A stretch of DNA of 24,661 nucleotides from JAUNSR01 sp036655755 (GCA_036655755.1 JAVVPN010000045.1:1-24661), one strand, 5' to 3'; shown: positions 6,876 through 15,591, counted from the first letter of the stretch. A program made the numbers and translations. The notes: generated by a model from the sequence alone, not told the origin.

Positions 6876-8027
6876 TTACAATGTACCTTTTGAAGAAGGC
6901 AATTCATAGTTGTAAATATCCCTCCGAATCGCCATTCGAATGGCTCGGGCAAATGCCTTAAATATACCTTCTATCTTATGATGCTCATTTGCCCCTTCCG
7001 CTTGAATATTAAGGTTCATCCGAGCACCATCGCTGAGAGACTTAAAGAAATGGAGGAACATTTCAGTGGGCATATCCCCTATTTTTTCACGTCGGAAAGA
7101 CGCATTCCATACCAACCATGATCTACCCCCAAAATCAAGAGCAACCGAACACAGACAGTCATCCATCGGTAACGTAAATCCGTATCTTTCAATTCCTCTT
7201 TTATTACCAAGAGCCGTATACAATGCTTCGCCTAGAACAATAGCCGTATCTTCAATGGTGTGATGTTCATCTACATATATATCACCAGAAGTGCGTATAT
7301 AAAGGTCAATTCCCGCATGACGTGCAATCTGATCAAGCATATGATCAAAGAACCCTAACCCGGTTTGTATATCTCCTTGCCCTGATCCGTCCAGATCTAT
7401 TTTAACTTCAATCTCTGTTTCAGAGGTTTTTCGTTTTATGGCCGCCCTCCGTTCACCCGCGAATAAAAATTCAGTAATATGATCCCAGTCATCCGATATA
7501 AGCACACATTCCGATTTGAGATTTGTATTCTCCAACATCCGCAGTCCTATTTCCTTAGGTTGAAATAAAATTGCCCGACAACCAAGATTAGCCGCCAGTT
7601 GTACATCTGTAATTCGATCGCCGATTACAAATGAATGTTGCAAATCATATTCTCCCGTCAAATATTTCGATAACATCCCGGTTCGGGGTTTTCTGGTAGG
7701 GGCCTCTTCGTCAGGGAAAGAGCTGTCTATAAAAATCTCATCAAATGTAATCCCTTCTCCAGCCAATGTGTCCAACATCAACCCATGCGGACCTATAAAA
7801 TCAGATTCCGGAAAACTTTCCGTTCCTAACCCATCCTGATTAGTAACCATAGCAAACTCATAATCCAATTTTGTTTTTATAAAATAAAGATTACGGATCA
7901 CTTTGGGTACAAAACGAAGTTTTTCATAATTATCAACCTGAAAATCGACAGGCGGCTCCATAATTATAGTACCATCTCTGTCTATAAAAAGGACTGGTTT
8001 TATTTGTGTAAGTGATAGCGGTTTCAT
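6876..8027 (-). CDS. hisB: Bifunctional histidinol-phosphatase / imidazoleglycerol-phosphate dehydratase
   Basis: The protein has 383 residues and two domains. Residues about 10-170 form a HAD phosphatase: DRDGTI (nucleophile Asp16, acid Asp18), VTNQDG, and KPRTGM and GDRITDVQLAANLG as later HAD motifs. It removes the phosphate from histidinol phosphate. Residues about 195-383 form the dehydratase domain, with metal-binding FFDHMLDQIARHAG, DEHHTIEDTA and NEHHKIEG motifs; it converts imidazoleglycerol phosphate to imidazole-acetol phosphate. The fused form is like that of enterobacteria and is common in Bacteroidetes. The ATG directly follows the hisC stop (TAA-ATG), and it is the last gene of the hisGDCB unit. 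Confidence 0.96.
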   Translation of the reverse strand: MKPLSLTQIKPVLFIDRDGTIIMEPPVDFQVDNYEKLRFVPKVIRNLYFIKTKLDYEFAMVTNQDGLGTESFPESDFIGPHGLMLDTLAGEGITFDEIFIDSSFPDEEAPTRKPRTGMLSKYLTGEYDLQHSFVIGDRITDVQLAANLGCRAILFQPKEIGLRMLENTNLKSECVLISDDWDHITEFLFAGERRAAIKRKTSETEIEVKIDLDGSGQGDIQTGLGFFDHMLDQIARHAGIDLYIRTSGDIYVDEHHTIEDTAIVLGEALYTALGNKRGIERYGFTLPMDDCLCSVALDFGGRSWLVWNASFRREKIGDMPTEMFLHFFKSLSDGARMNLNIQAEGANEHHKIEGIFKAFARAIRMAIRRDIYNYELPSSKGTL

Positions 8028-9059
8028 TTAATTCAGTTTTTTCAAAACATTCAACAATTGAGTATTTTCGGCTTCCGTTCCAATCGTTATACGCAAACAA
8101 CCATTACAGAGTGTGATATTGTTGCGATTACGCACAATGACGCCGGCTTCAGTCAATTTATAATAGATTTTATTCGCATCTTTCACTCTAACCAGCAAAA
8201 AATTTGCCTGTGATGGATATACAGTCAAGACATAAGGCAATACTTTGAGCGCGGCTGCCAATGATTCTCTTTCTTGAATTAACAATTGCACCTGCTCCTT
8301 CACCTTTTTCTCATTCAGCAACATATCGAGTGCATGCGATTGAGTAAGCAGGTTTATATTATAAGGATACTTTACCTTATTGAAATATCCGATTATCTCC
8401 GGTTGCGCAAAAGCAATTCCTAAACGGATAGAAGCCTGTGCCCAAGCCTTTGAAAAAGTTTGTAAGACAATTAATCGTGGATAATGGCTTAATTGGGATA
8501 AGAATGAAGGTTGATCGGCAAAATCAATATATGCTTCATCCACCACGACAATTCCTTTAAACTGATCTAACACACGCATTATTTCATTCTTGTCCAATAG
8601 ATTCCCTGTCGGATTATTGGGAGAACACAGAAAAACCACTTTGGTATTTGCATCTGTCGCAGCTAATAACAGGTTTGTATCCAGACTAAAATCATCCGAC
8701 AAAGGAACAGGGCGATATTCTATGTCATTAATTTCAGCACATACCTGATACATACCATAGGTAGGTTCAGGAGCAACCACATTATCCTGACCCGGGATAC
8801 AAAAAATACGATAAACAAGATCAATCGCCTCATCACTGCCATTGCCAAGAAAAATATATTCGGGAGCAATCCGTTTAATCAGTGCGATTTGTTCTTTTAA
8901 CCCACGTTGTAAAGGATCCGGATAACGGTTATATCCGTTATCAAACGGATTTTCATTTGCATCCAGAAAAACAGACGCATTTCCGGTAAATTCGCTCCGG
9001 GCAGAAGAATATGGCTTCAAAGCACGGATATTAGGACGTACAAGTTCTTTTATTTCCAT
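8028..9059 (-). CDS. hisC: Histidinol-phosphate aminotransferase
   Basis: The protein has 343 residues and is a PLP-dependent class I/II aminotransferase that converts imidazole-acetol phosphate to histidinol phosphate with glutamate as donor. Visible marks are the substrate segment DANENPF near 33-39, RYPDP, LGNGSDEAID (71-80), CSPNNPTGN (145-153), VVVDEAYIDF (171-180), and the PLP-binding Lys204 in TFSKAWAQASIRLG. It lies one base after hisD and touches hisB, so the three are one transcript. Confidence 0.96.
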   Translation of the reverse strand: MEIKELVRPNIRALKPYSSARSEFTGNASVFLDANENPFDNGYNRYPDPLQRGLKEQIALIKRIAPEYIFLGNGSDEAIDLVYRIFCIPGQDNVVAPEPTYGMYQVCAEINDIEYRPVPLSDDFSLDTNLLLAATDANTKVVFLCSPNNPTGNLLDKNEIMRVLDQFKGIVVVDEAYIDFADQPSFLSQLSHYPRLIVLQTFSKAWAQASIRLGIAFAQPEIIGYFNKVKYPYNINLLTQSHALDMLLNEKKVKEQVQLLIQERESLAAALKVLPYVLTVYPSQANFLLVRVKDANKIYYKLTEAGVIVRNRNNITLCNGCLRITIGTEAENTQLLNVLKKLN

Positions 9060-9060
9060 T

Positions 9061-10356
9061 TTATTTACGGTTTTCTTTTATCTCGGCACAACGTATGGAT
9101 ACTGCATTTTTGTGGGCTTCCAGCATTTCTGTTTGTGCCATAATTTCAATTACAGGACCTAAATCAGACAACCCGGCTGCGGAAATTTCTTGAAATGTTA
9201 TTTTTCGCACGAAACTATCCAGATTCACGCCACTATAAGCTTTTGCATATCCATTTGTAGGCAATGTATGATTTGTTCCGGAAGCATAATCCCCTGCACT
9301 TTCGGGTGTATATGGGCCCAAAAATACCGATCCGGCATTCCGAACCTCAGTTGCCAGATCCATATAGTTAGCTGTCTGAATGATCAGATGTTCAGGAGCA
9401 TAAGCATTCGTAAAATCCATCACGTCTTTCTGATTCTGCAATAACACAACCTTACTATGCTCCAAAGACTGAGAAGCCAACTCTTTCCGGGGAAGCAGAT
9501 TCAATTGCCGGTCGATTTGCTCCATAAATAGCGGAATAAACGCTTCATCTGTTGTAACCAATAATGATTGACTATCGCTTCCGTGCTCTGCCTGTGATAA
9601 GAAATCAGCAGCGGCAAAAGCCGGATTCGTCGAATGGTCTGCAATTACTTCCACTTCAGATGGGCCTGCCGGCATATCAATAGCAACATCCTTCAGACTA
9701 ACTAATTGCTTTGCCATTGTCACATATTGATTTCCGGGACCAAATATTTTATATACGTTCGGAACATGCTGCGTACCAAATGCCATTGCACCGATAGCCT
9801 GTACACCCCCCAGTTTATATACACCCGTTACCTCGGATTGTTGAGCCGCATATAAAATAGCCGGATGGATTTTGCCCTCACGATTTGGGGGTGTACAAAG
9901 GATCCGCTCCTTACATCCGGCAATGTGAGCCGGAATAGCAAGCATTAGTACCGTAGAAAACAGCGGTGCTGTCCCCCCCGGCACATACAATCCAACGCGC
10001 TCAATACCCACCGATTTCTGCCAACAAACTACCCCCGGCTCTGTTTCTATTTTGTGATCATCAATTTTCTGAGAAGCATGGAAATGGGCGATATTCCGAG
10101 CCGCGCGCCGAATAGCGGCTTTTAATTCTGAATCTAATAACTTTTCAGCTTCAGCGAATTCCGTTGCGGAAACCGCAAATTGATCCAACTCCACATGGTC
10201 AAACTGTTTTTCATATCTGCGTAACGCCTCATCTCCTTGTTGACGAATATCATCAAGAATAGCAGATACCTTAGCAGCCAAACCGGAGTGATCGAGTGCC
10301 GGCCGACGAATAATGTTTGCCCATTCAGTTCTTTCAGGATAACGATATATCTTCAT
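9061..10356 (-). CDS. hisD: Histidinol dehydrogenase
   Basis: The protein has 431 residues, the usual length. It oxidises L-histidinol to L-histidine in two NAD-dependent steps with a bound zinc. The family signatures are clear: VERVGLYVPGGTAPLFST (about 114-131), GPGNQYVTMAK, DMPAGPSEVEVIAD, FLSQAEHGSDSQS (zinc-binding Gln and His), and HTLPTNGYAKAYSGVNLDSF near the C-terminus. It starts 23 bases after hisG and ends one base before hisC. Confidence 0.97.
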   Translation of the reverse strand: MKIYRYPERTEWANIIRRPALDHSGLAAKVSAILDDIRQQGDEALRRYEKQFDHVELDQFAVSATEFAEAEKLLDSELKAAIRRAARNIAHFHASQKIDDHKIETEPGVVCWQKSVGIERVGLYVPGGTAPLFSTVLMLAIPAHIAGCKERILCTPPNREGKIHPAILYAAQQSEVTGVYKLGGVQAIGAMAFGTQHVPNVYKIFGPGNQYVTMAKQLVSLKDVAIDMPAGPSEVEVIADHSTNPAFAAADFLSQAEHGSDSQSLLVTTDEAFIPLFMEQIDRQLNLLPRKELASQSLEHSKVVLLQNQKDVMDFTNAYAPEHLIIQTANYMDLATEVRNAGSVFLGPYTPESAGDYASGTNHTLPTNGYAKAYSGVNLDSFVRKITFQEISAAGLSDLGPVIEIMAQTEMLEAHKNAVSIRCAEIKENRK

Positions 10357-10379
10357 TGGTCTTGGTATTTTCGTTTATG

Positions 10380-11231
10380 TTATGGAATCATCTTTTCGAT
10401 ATTAAGGGCTAGTATACCCTCAGCCCCGGCCGCTTTCAGTTTACCAATAATCTCCCATAGTTTCTTTTCAGAAAGAACGGTGTGAATAGAGTGCCATCCC
10501 TCATTAGCCAAAGGCATTATAGTAGGACTTTTCATGCCGGGTAAAAGAGCAAGTACTTCCTCTAATTGTTCATTTGGCACATTCATTAAAACATATTTTT
10601 TGTCTTCAGCCTCCTGTACTGCGTTTATACGAAAAATAAATTCATCAAGAATCTCTTTCTTCGCGTCATCCAATTGCGGATTCATAATCAGAACGGCCTC
10701 CGAATCCATTACAACCTCAACTTCCTTAAGGCGATTACTTATCAATGTGCTGCCCGAACTCACTATATCAAAAATGGCATCTGCCAAACCAATGCCTGGA
10801 GCTATCTCTACCGATCCCGTAATTACATGCACTTCCGAATTCAAGTTATTGCGTTGCAAAAATTCGCGCAGGATTACAGGATAAGAGGTCGCAATTTTTT
10901 TGTCACGAAACCAGTTAAGTCCATCATATTCTGCATCCTTTGGAATAGCAAGCGAAAGTCGGCATTTGCTGAACCCCAAAGGACGTACCACATCTGCCAA
11001 TTTTTTCTTTTCTGAAAATTCATTCAGCCCCACAATCCCTATATCGGCAATACCCGATGCAACCGATTCCGGAATGTCATCGTCTCTTAAGAATAATACT
11101 TCTAATGGGAAATTTCGTGACGGAATCAATAATGTTCGCTTCCCTGAAGTTAGTTTTATACCGGCCTCTTTAAGAAGCTCAATGGTATCATCATAAAGAC
11201 GACCTTTTGACTGAACTGCTAATCGTAACAT
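10380..11231 (-). CDS. hisG: ATP phosphoribosyltransferase (long form)
   Basis: The protein has 283 residues from ATG 11231 (MLRLAVQSKGRL); an ATG two codons earlier (11237) is also possible. It catalyses the first step of histidine synthesis, joining ATP and PRPP. The PRPP-binding segment DAIFDIVSSGSTLISNRL (about 155-172) is present. The length, with a C-terminal regulatory domain after about residue 205 (ADKKYVLMNVPNEQLEEVLALLPGM onwards), marks the long HisG(L) form, which is feedback inhibited by histidine and needs no HisZ. It is the first gene of hisGDCB and sits downstream of a histidine leader peptide and terminator, so expression is very likely set by attenuation. Confidence 0.96.
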   Translation of the reverse strand: MLRLAVQSKGRLYDDTIELLKEAGIKLTSGKRTLLIPSRNFPLEVLFLRDDDIPESVASGIADIGIVGLNEFSEKKKLADVVRPLGFSKCRLSLAIPKDAEYDGLNWFRDKKIATSYPVILREFLQRNNLNSEVHVITGSVEIAPGIGLADAIFDIVSSGSTLISNRLKEVEVVMDSEAVLIMNPQLDDAKKEILDEFIFRINAVQEAEDKKYVLMNVPNEQLEEVLALLPGMKSPTIMPLANEGWHSIHTVLSEKKLWEIIGKLKAAGAEGILALNIEKMIP

Positions 11232-11261
11232 AATCATTTATATTTTGAAGTAACTAATTAA

Positions 11262-11298
11262 AAACAAAAAAAGCTTACCCTATAAACAGGTAAGCTTT
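11262..11298 (-). terminator. his attenuator (intrinsic terminator in the hisG leader)
   Basis: On the minus strand AAAGCTTACC (11289-11298) pairs with GGTAAGCTTT (11270-11279), a perfect 10-bp stem with a nine-base loop, followed by a T-rich tract TTTTTTTGTTTTT. It lies between the leader peptide and hisG. Its 5' arm can instead pair with 11338-11347 to form an antiterminator. Confidence 0.88.
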
Positions 11299-11347
11299 CA
11301 GCAATCTCTTTTAGATATGTAGGTATATGACGACCCTGCTCACCTGT
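11286..11347 (-). promoter_or_regulatory. his antiterminator pairing
   Basis: The minus-strand segment ACAGGTGAGC (11338-11347), which contains the leader stop codon, can pair over ten bases (one G-U) with GCTTACCTGT (11286-11295), the 5' arm of the terminator. The two structures exclude each other. A ribosome stalled at the His codons would leave the segment free to pair and allow read-through; one reaching the stop codon would cover it and let the terminator form. Confidence 0.78.
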
Positions 11348-11390
11348 ATGTTGAGTTCACATGATGATGATGGTGAATAAAGTTCGTCAT
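11340..11390 (-). CDS. hisL: Histidine leader peptide
   Basis: A 16-residue ORF on the minus strand reads MTNFIHHHHHVNSTYR and ends in TGA at 11342-11340. Five consecutive His codons (CAC, then four CAT) are the hallmark of a his attenuator leader. It lies about 110 bases upstream of hisG, downstream of a -7 promoter box, and its stop codon falls within the antiterminator segment. The chance of five His codons in a short ORF just upstream of hisG is very small. Confidence 0.92.
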   Translation of the reverse strand: MTNFIHHHHHVNSTYR

Positions 11391-11416
11391 ATCTCGTTTG
11401 TTTGATTGGATAATTA

Positions 11417-11450
11417 CAAATATAGAATATTTTTTCTTTTACCGAACAAA
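11417..11450 (-). promoter_or_regulatory. Promoter of the his operon
   Basis: On the minus strand TATATTTG (11417-11424) matches the -7 consensus TAnnTTTG. TTTG at 11447-11450 is a -33 candidate at 22 bases, slightly longer than usual. Transcription would start near 11410, about 20 bases before the leader-peptide ATG. Confidence 0.65.
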
Positions 11451-11544
11451 TTATCATTAAAAATAAGTTTTAAAAATCGATTTGTTAGTTTTATATAAAA
11501 ACAACTATCACTTTTTTGCACGAAAATAAATTCTCGGAAATCAT

Positions 11545-11552
11545 TATCTTTG
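11545..11552 (+). promoter_or_regulatory. -7 promoter box of the cysteine-cluster gene
   Basis: TATCTTTG matches TAnnTTTG exactly. Only seven bases separate the box from the ATG at 11560, so the transcript would be leaderless or nearly so. A good -33 element at the usual spacing is not evident (TTTTTTG ends at 11518, too far). Confidence 0.6.
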
Positions 11553-11559
11553 CATTTAT

Positions 11560-12066
11560 ATGAAAGCCCTGAACCATTATTCAAGTTTATTGGAGGAGCT
11601 AAAAAACAAAGCCAAGAAGGCTGCTCCCCAACATAAATCCTTTTTTAAAAATTTAAAAAAGAATCAGCTTCGCGATTTAGATGATACCATTCACTATTTA
11701 CATGAGGCCGTATTTGAAGAAACAGATTGTCTGAGCTGCGCAAATTGTTGTAAAACACTTGGTCCCCGCATTACAGATCGCGATATTGAAAAAATGGCAT
11801 CTGCCTTGCGTCGAAAACCTCGCGAAGTGGTAGAGCAATATCTGCGTATTGATGAAGATGGCGATTATGTATTTAAAAGTATGCCATGTCCATTTCTTGG
11901 AGCTGATAATTATTGCGCCATCTATGTCGACCGCCCTAAAGCTTGTCGCGAATATCCGCACACTGACCGCAAAAAATTTCATCAGATCAGCTCTCTGACA
12001 ATAAAGAATGCAGAAACCTGCCCTGCTGTTTTTGAAATTCTCGAACGGCTGAAAAACGAACTTTAA
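11560..12066 (+). CDS. YkgJ-family cysteine-cluster protein
   Basis: The protein has 168 residues. The CxxCxxCC cluster appears as CLSCANCC (Cys57, Cys60, Cys63, Cys64), followed by further conserved cysteines at 110, 119, 129 and 154 (MPCPFLGADNYCAIYVDRPKACREYP), the pattern of the YkgJ/UPF0153 family. These are believed to bind zinc or an iron-sulfur cluster; function is not known. The N-terminal about 50 residues are helical and charged. It is transcribed alone, divergent from the his operon, with a strong hairpin terminator after it. Confidence 0.88.
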   Translation: MKALNHYSSLLEELKNKAKKAAPQHKSFFKNLKKNQLRDLDDTIHYLHEAVFEETDCLSCANCCKTLGPRITDRDIEKMASALRRKPREVVEQYLRIDEDGDYVFKSMPCPFLGADNYCAIYVDRPKACREYPHTDRKKFHQISSLTIKNAETCPAVFEILERLKNEL

Positions 12067-12142
12067 TCTCTAAAGGAAATATCTAGCACAGACGCTATTT
12101 ACAAATCAAAACTTGCGAGTTCTCTTTTAATAATAGTACAAA

Positions 12143-12185
12143 AGCGGCTGCCCGAATTCATTCGTATGAATTTGGGACAGCCGCT
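12143..12185 (+). terminator. Long hairpin terminator after the cysteine-cluster gene
   Basis: AGCGGCTG (12143-12150) pairs with CAGCCGCT (12178-12185), CCC with GGG, and AATTCAT with ATGAATT around a TCGT loop; one bulged A and one G-T interrupt it. The plus strand continues CTCATTTTTG. It lies between convergent genes and could also stop minus-strand transcripts from tpx. Confidence 0.8.
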
Positions 12186-12195
12186 CTCATTTTTG

Positions 12196-12222
12196 TTTCC
12201 GTAAATCTCTCATTTACGGAAA
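12196..12222. repeat. Small inverted repeat downstream of tpx
   Basis: TTTCCGTAAAT and ATTTACGGAAA are perfect 11-base arms around a five-base spacer (CTCTC). There is no long T-tract on either side, so it is at best a weak terminator; it may stabilise the 3' end of the tpx transcript. Confidence 0.55.
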
Positions 12223-12254
12223 GAAGTTAAGGTTTAGGTTAAAAACAGCCTATA

Positions 12255-12755
12255 TTAGGAAAGCACTTCCAATACAGCCGTATAATTAGGTTCGTTTGTT
12301 ATTTCCGGAACAAGTTCTTCATAAATAACATCTCCGTTTTCATCAATCACAACAATCGACCGTGCTAATAATCCAGCCAATGGGCCATCTACAATCTCCA
12401 TTCCATAATCACTACCGAATTCAGGAGAACGGAATGCCGAAAGTGGAATTACATTTTCCAACCCTTCGGTCGTGCAGAAGCGTTCCATTGCAAATGGAAG
12501 GTCTTTGCTGATCGCAAGTACGACGGTATTATCCATTTCGCTTGCCAACGTATTGAACTTCCGTACAGATGTTGCACAAGTAGAGGTGTCGAGGCTGGGA
12601 AAGATATTCATCACAATCCGTTTGCCTTTGTAATCATCCAAATTGGTTTCCTGCAAGGTTTTCTTTACCAGCTTTGCTTTCGGAGCCTTTTTCCCTTTCG
12701 GAGGCAGCTCACCTTTTGTATTTACGGGATTACCCGCTAACGTTACTTTTGCCAT
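12255..12755 (-). CDS. tpx: Thiol peroxidase
   Basis: The protein has 166 residues, matching the family. It is an atypical two-Cys peroxiredoxin that reduces hydrogen peroxide and alkyl hydroperoxides with thioredoxin as donor. The peroxidatic Cys60 lies in DTSTCATSVRKFN and the resolving Cys95 in MERFCTTEG, the same spacing as E. coli Tpx (61 and 95). GNPVNTKGELPPKGKKAP at the N-terminus and SIVVIDENGDVIYEELVPEI near the end are typical. A small membrane-protein gene ends 22 bases upstream on the same strand and may be co-transcribed. Confidence 0.96.
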   Translation of the reverse strand: MAKVTLAGNPVNTKGELPPKGKKAPKAKLVKKTLQETNLDDYKGKRIVMNIFPSLDTSTCATSVRKFNTLASEMDNTVVLAISKDLPFAMERFCTTEGLENVIPLSAFRSPEFGSDYGMEIVDGPLAGLLARSIVVIDENGDVIYEELVPEITNEPNYTAVLEVLS

Positions 12756-12777
12756 AATTATGGGAAATTAAAGTGAT

Positions 12778-13071
12778 TCAATCGTTATCTTCTTCCCTCT
12801 CTTTACAAGGAAAGGCCAATAACATTAAATAATAATAAAACAAAATCAACACCGTACATATCACCAGGATACTCAGATAGGATATAAAAAAACTCCAATG
12901 TAACACCTCGTTCAGATAGGCAATAGAATTATAAATAGCCTCTCTCGGATCAAGCATACCCCACGAATACTGATAATCGGCACCTGCACTGAAATAATTA
13001 AACCCCATAAAAGTAAGTTCAATCAATAGTAAAGTTCCAATGATCCGAACGATTCGACATATAATTTTCAT
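12778..13071 (-). CDS. Small two-helix membrane protein, unknown function
   Basis: The protein has 97 residues. Two hydrophobic segments (about residues 6-26 and 60-86) flank an extracytoplasmic-looking loop of about 30 residues with many aromatic residues (NYFSAGADYQYSWGMLD). The C-terminus is charged (CKEREEDND). I do not recognise the family. It precedes tpx by 22 bases on the same strand, which suggests one transcript. The reading frame has a sensible start and composition, so it is probably a real gene. Confidence 0.6.
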   Translation of the reverse strand: MKIICRIVRIIGTLLLIELTFMGFNYFSAGADYQYSWGMLDPREAIYNSIAYLNEVLHWSFFISYLSILVICTVLILFYYYLMLLAFPCKEREEDND

Positions 13072-13365
13072 CAGGATATCTATTTATTAATTTAGAAAAG
13101 TAAAACTCCGAATGGCAGCTCCTTTTTCTAAGTACCATATTGTAGTTTTCATCACTTTTTTGTTAAGGTTCGCTAATATAACATAGCTATTGTTTATTTT
13201 GTTCGGCTTTTAATGGTTAAATATTCTCCTTTATAATTATAAACCAAAAAGTTATTATATGTGTTTTTATTACATATAGGGAAAATATATATTTTCATTT
13301 CGGCACGATATTTGCACATAACAAATGAAAGAGAAAACTACGTCAAAGAACTTAACCTATACAAT
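13072..13365. other. Divergent intergenic region
   Basis: This AT-rich stretch separates the minus-strand small membrane-protein gene from the plus-strand TPR gene. GATATTTG at 13307-13314 matches the -7 consensus at seven of eight bases and would serve the TPR gene, with an ATG at 13366 about 50 bases further on. I see no clear promoter for the minus strand, no RNA gene and no strong repeat. Confidence 0.5.
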
Positions 13366-15591
13366 ATGGAGAGTAATCCTATTTTACAGTCTCGAAAAGA
13401 GATATATAGTCATTTAGATAACAAACATTTGAAACAAGCGTTCAGAAGTTTAAAGGAATTTATAAAACAGCTTGGTGAATGGCGATATGAAGAAAAAATA
13501 GATCAGCTGCAAACAGACTACCAATATATGCTTCGTTATATGGGTGAAGGATTTAATGATCCGGAGCGTGACAAACTATACCGAAAATTACTTGCCGATA
13601 CCTATCTGCTTACCGATATCGTAACAGATCGCTTTTTGCAACGATCCGTTTCGTCTCTTTATTATAGTAAACGACGCCTTTTTCTTAATGGCTCCGACAC
13701 ACTCCAGAATGCAGCAAAACGGCTTGAAAAAGAAACCGGAAATCTGTCGCTTGCACAACTACTGGACACAACCTCTCCCGAAGATGAAAAAAAGATAGCA
13801 TATCTTGAGCGCGAAGTAGAAGAAGCCGCACAAACGTTATTCAATGCCGTCTGGACCAATTTTGCGCCAACCAATGAAGAACGTAAACAAATCGAACTGC
13901 TATTCGAACCGGCAACTCTTCCTGTTATCTATCAGCAAATGATCATTTCGGCTTTAATTTTAAGCCTTCTGACCTGGTATGACGAAGGAAAACTATTTCT
14001 GCTTATCGATCTTGCAACTTCGCCGGAACCTGAATTAAGTCAGCGGGCCCTGGTAGGCGTCTTATTAGTATTACAAGCCCATCAGAAGCAACTTACAACG
14101 ACACTTAGCGTTAAAAACCGCTTGGATATTCTGTTTGAAAATCCACTCATTGCCCAACAAATAAGTACCATTCAGACTCAGTTTATCCGTACCCGCGAAA
14201 CAGAGCGTATTACCCGTAAACTCAATGAAGAGATACTACCGGAAATGATGAAGATGGCTTCGCCTCTTTATAATAAGATAAAAACAGACGATTTATTGAA
14301 AGACACAGGTGAACCCGACATGAACCCCGAATGGGAAGATTTTATCGAGAAATCGGGAATTGGCAATAAAATAAAGGAAATTAGCGAATTACAACTCGAA
14401 GGGTCGGATGTATTGATGAGCGCTTTTTCAAACCTGAAGAATTTTCCGTTTTTCAAACAAACCGGAAATTGGTTCATGCCCTTTTACCCTTATAACAGCG
14501 AAGTCAGTTCTATTTTCAAATCCGAAAATCAGAATCAACAATTTCTTGATTTTATCTCCAAATCAAGGTTTCTGTGTAATTCGGATAAATACTCCTTCTG
14601 CCTGAGTCTCACCCAGATGCCCGAAATGCAACGAAAAATGATGACCGATCAATTCTCTGCTCAAGGCGAAGAACTGGAGCAAATGCAGAAAATGGATGAG
14701 GAACAACTCCCGGCTAAAAAAACCGAGACTATCTCTAACCTCTATATTCAGGATTTATATCGCTTCTTTAAGTTGCATCCTCAACATGATGAATTTCAAG
14801 ATCCGTTTAATCATGATCTTTTATTTTTCAGAAACACATTCCTAAAACCATTGTTTTCTGACATTTACACACTTCATTTGGTAGCCGAATTACTTTTTCG
14901 CAAAGAATTTTTCGAAGATGCGGCTGCCGTGTATCGTGATCTAACGATGATGGATCATACCAATTATGAGTTCTTTCAGAAATTAGGCTATTGTTATCAA
15001 GCGCTCGGACAATATGATAAAGCCGTTACGGCCTATATACAAGCAGATATCATCCATCCCGATTCGCCATGGACGTTGCGACGTATCGCCTTATGTTACC
15101 GCAATCTGAAAAAACCGGCTGAGGCACTCGCTTATTATGAACGATTTAATAAGCTAAAACCAGACAATTTGTCGGTAGAACTCAATATGGGGCATTGTTA
15201 TCTTGAAATAAAAGATTATGAAAATGCATTAACCCATTATTTTAAAGTAGATTATCTTGATACGACTACCCATAAGGCTTGGCGCCCGATTGCCTGGTGT
15301 TCTTTTTTAATCGGCAAATACGATCAGGCCGAACGTTATTATAAAAAGATTATAGAAAATCATCCGGGGCCACTCGACCTGATCAATGCAGGACATACAG
15401 CATGGGTACTTAATGATATCCGTAAAGCCATTGAATACTATCGGGCAGCATTGCAACTTTGGAGTAATGAAAGAGATCTGTTTGAAAAAACTTTTTTACA
15501 AGACAAGCATGACTTATTGCATGCAGGCATCCCTGAAACAGATTTTTATCTGATGCTCGATCAGTTACTTTACGATTCAGAGGAACAATAA
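13366..15591 (+). CDS. TPR-repeat protein
   Basis: The protein has 741 residues from ATG 13366 (MESNPILQSRKEIYSHLDN); a longer reading from 13261 would start before the likely promoter, so it is rejected. There is no signal peptide, so it is probably cytosolic. Residues 1-500 are mainly alpha-helical with no recognised domain. Residues about 505-700 hold five or six tetratricopeptide repeats, for example FEDAAAVYRDL, YDKAVTAYIQA, PAEALAYYERF, YENALTHYFKV, YDQAERYYKKI and IRKAIEYYRAA, which form a protein-binding solenoid. A partner cannot be named. A long hairpin terminator follows it. Confidence 0.85.
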   Translation: MESNPILQSRKEIYSHLDNKHLKQAFRSLKEFIKQLGEWRYEEKIDQLQTDYQYMLRYMGEGFNDPERDKLYRKLLADTYLLTDIVTDRFLQRSVSSLYYSKRRLFLNGSDTLQNAAKRLEKETGNLSLAQLLDTTSPEDEKKIAYLEREVEEAAQTLFNAVWTNFAPTNEERKQIELLFEPATLPVIYQQMIISALILSLLTWYDEGKLFLLIDLATSPEPELSQRALVGVLLVLQAHQKQLTTTLSVKNRLDILFENPLIAQQISTIQTQFIRTRETERITRKLNEEILPEMMKMASPLYNKIKTDDLLKDTGEPDMNPEWEDFIEKSGIGNKIKEISELQLEGSDVLMSAFSNLKNFPFFKQTGNWFMPFYPYNSEVSSIFKSENQNQQFLDFISKSRFLCNSDKYSFCLSLTQMPEMQRKMMTDQFSAQGEELEQMQKMDEEQLPAKKTETISNLYIQDLYRFFKLHPQHDEFQDPFNHDLLFFRNTFLKPLFSDIYTLHLVAELLFRKEFFEDAAAVYRDLTMMDHTNYEFFQKLGYCYQALGQYDKAVTAYIQADIIHPDSPWTLRRIALCYRNLKKPAEALAYYERFNKLKPDNLSVELNMGHCYLEIKDYENALTHYFKVDYLDTTTHKAWRPIAWCSFLIGKYDQAERYYKKIIENHPGPLDLINAGHTAWVLNDIRKAIEYYRAALQLWSNERDLFEKTFLQDKHDLLHAGIPETDFYLMLDQLLYDSEEQ

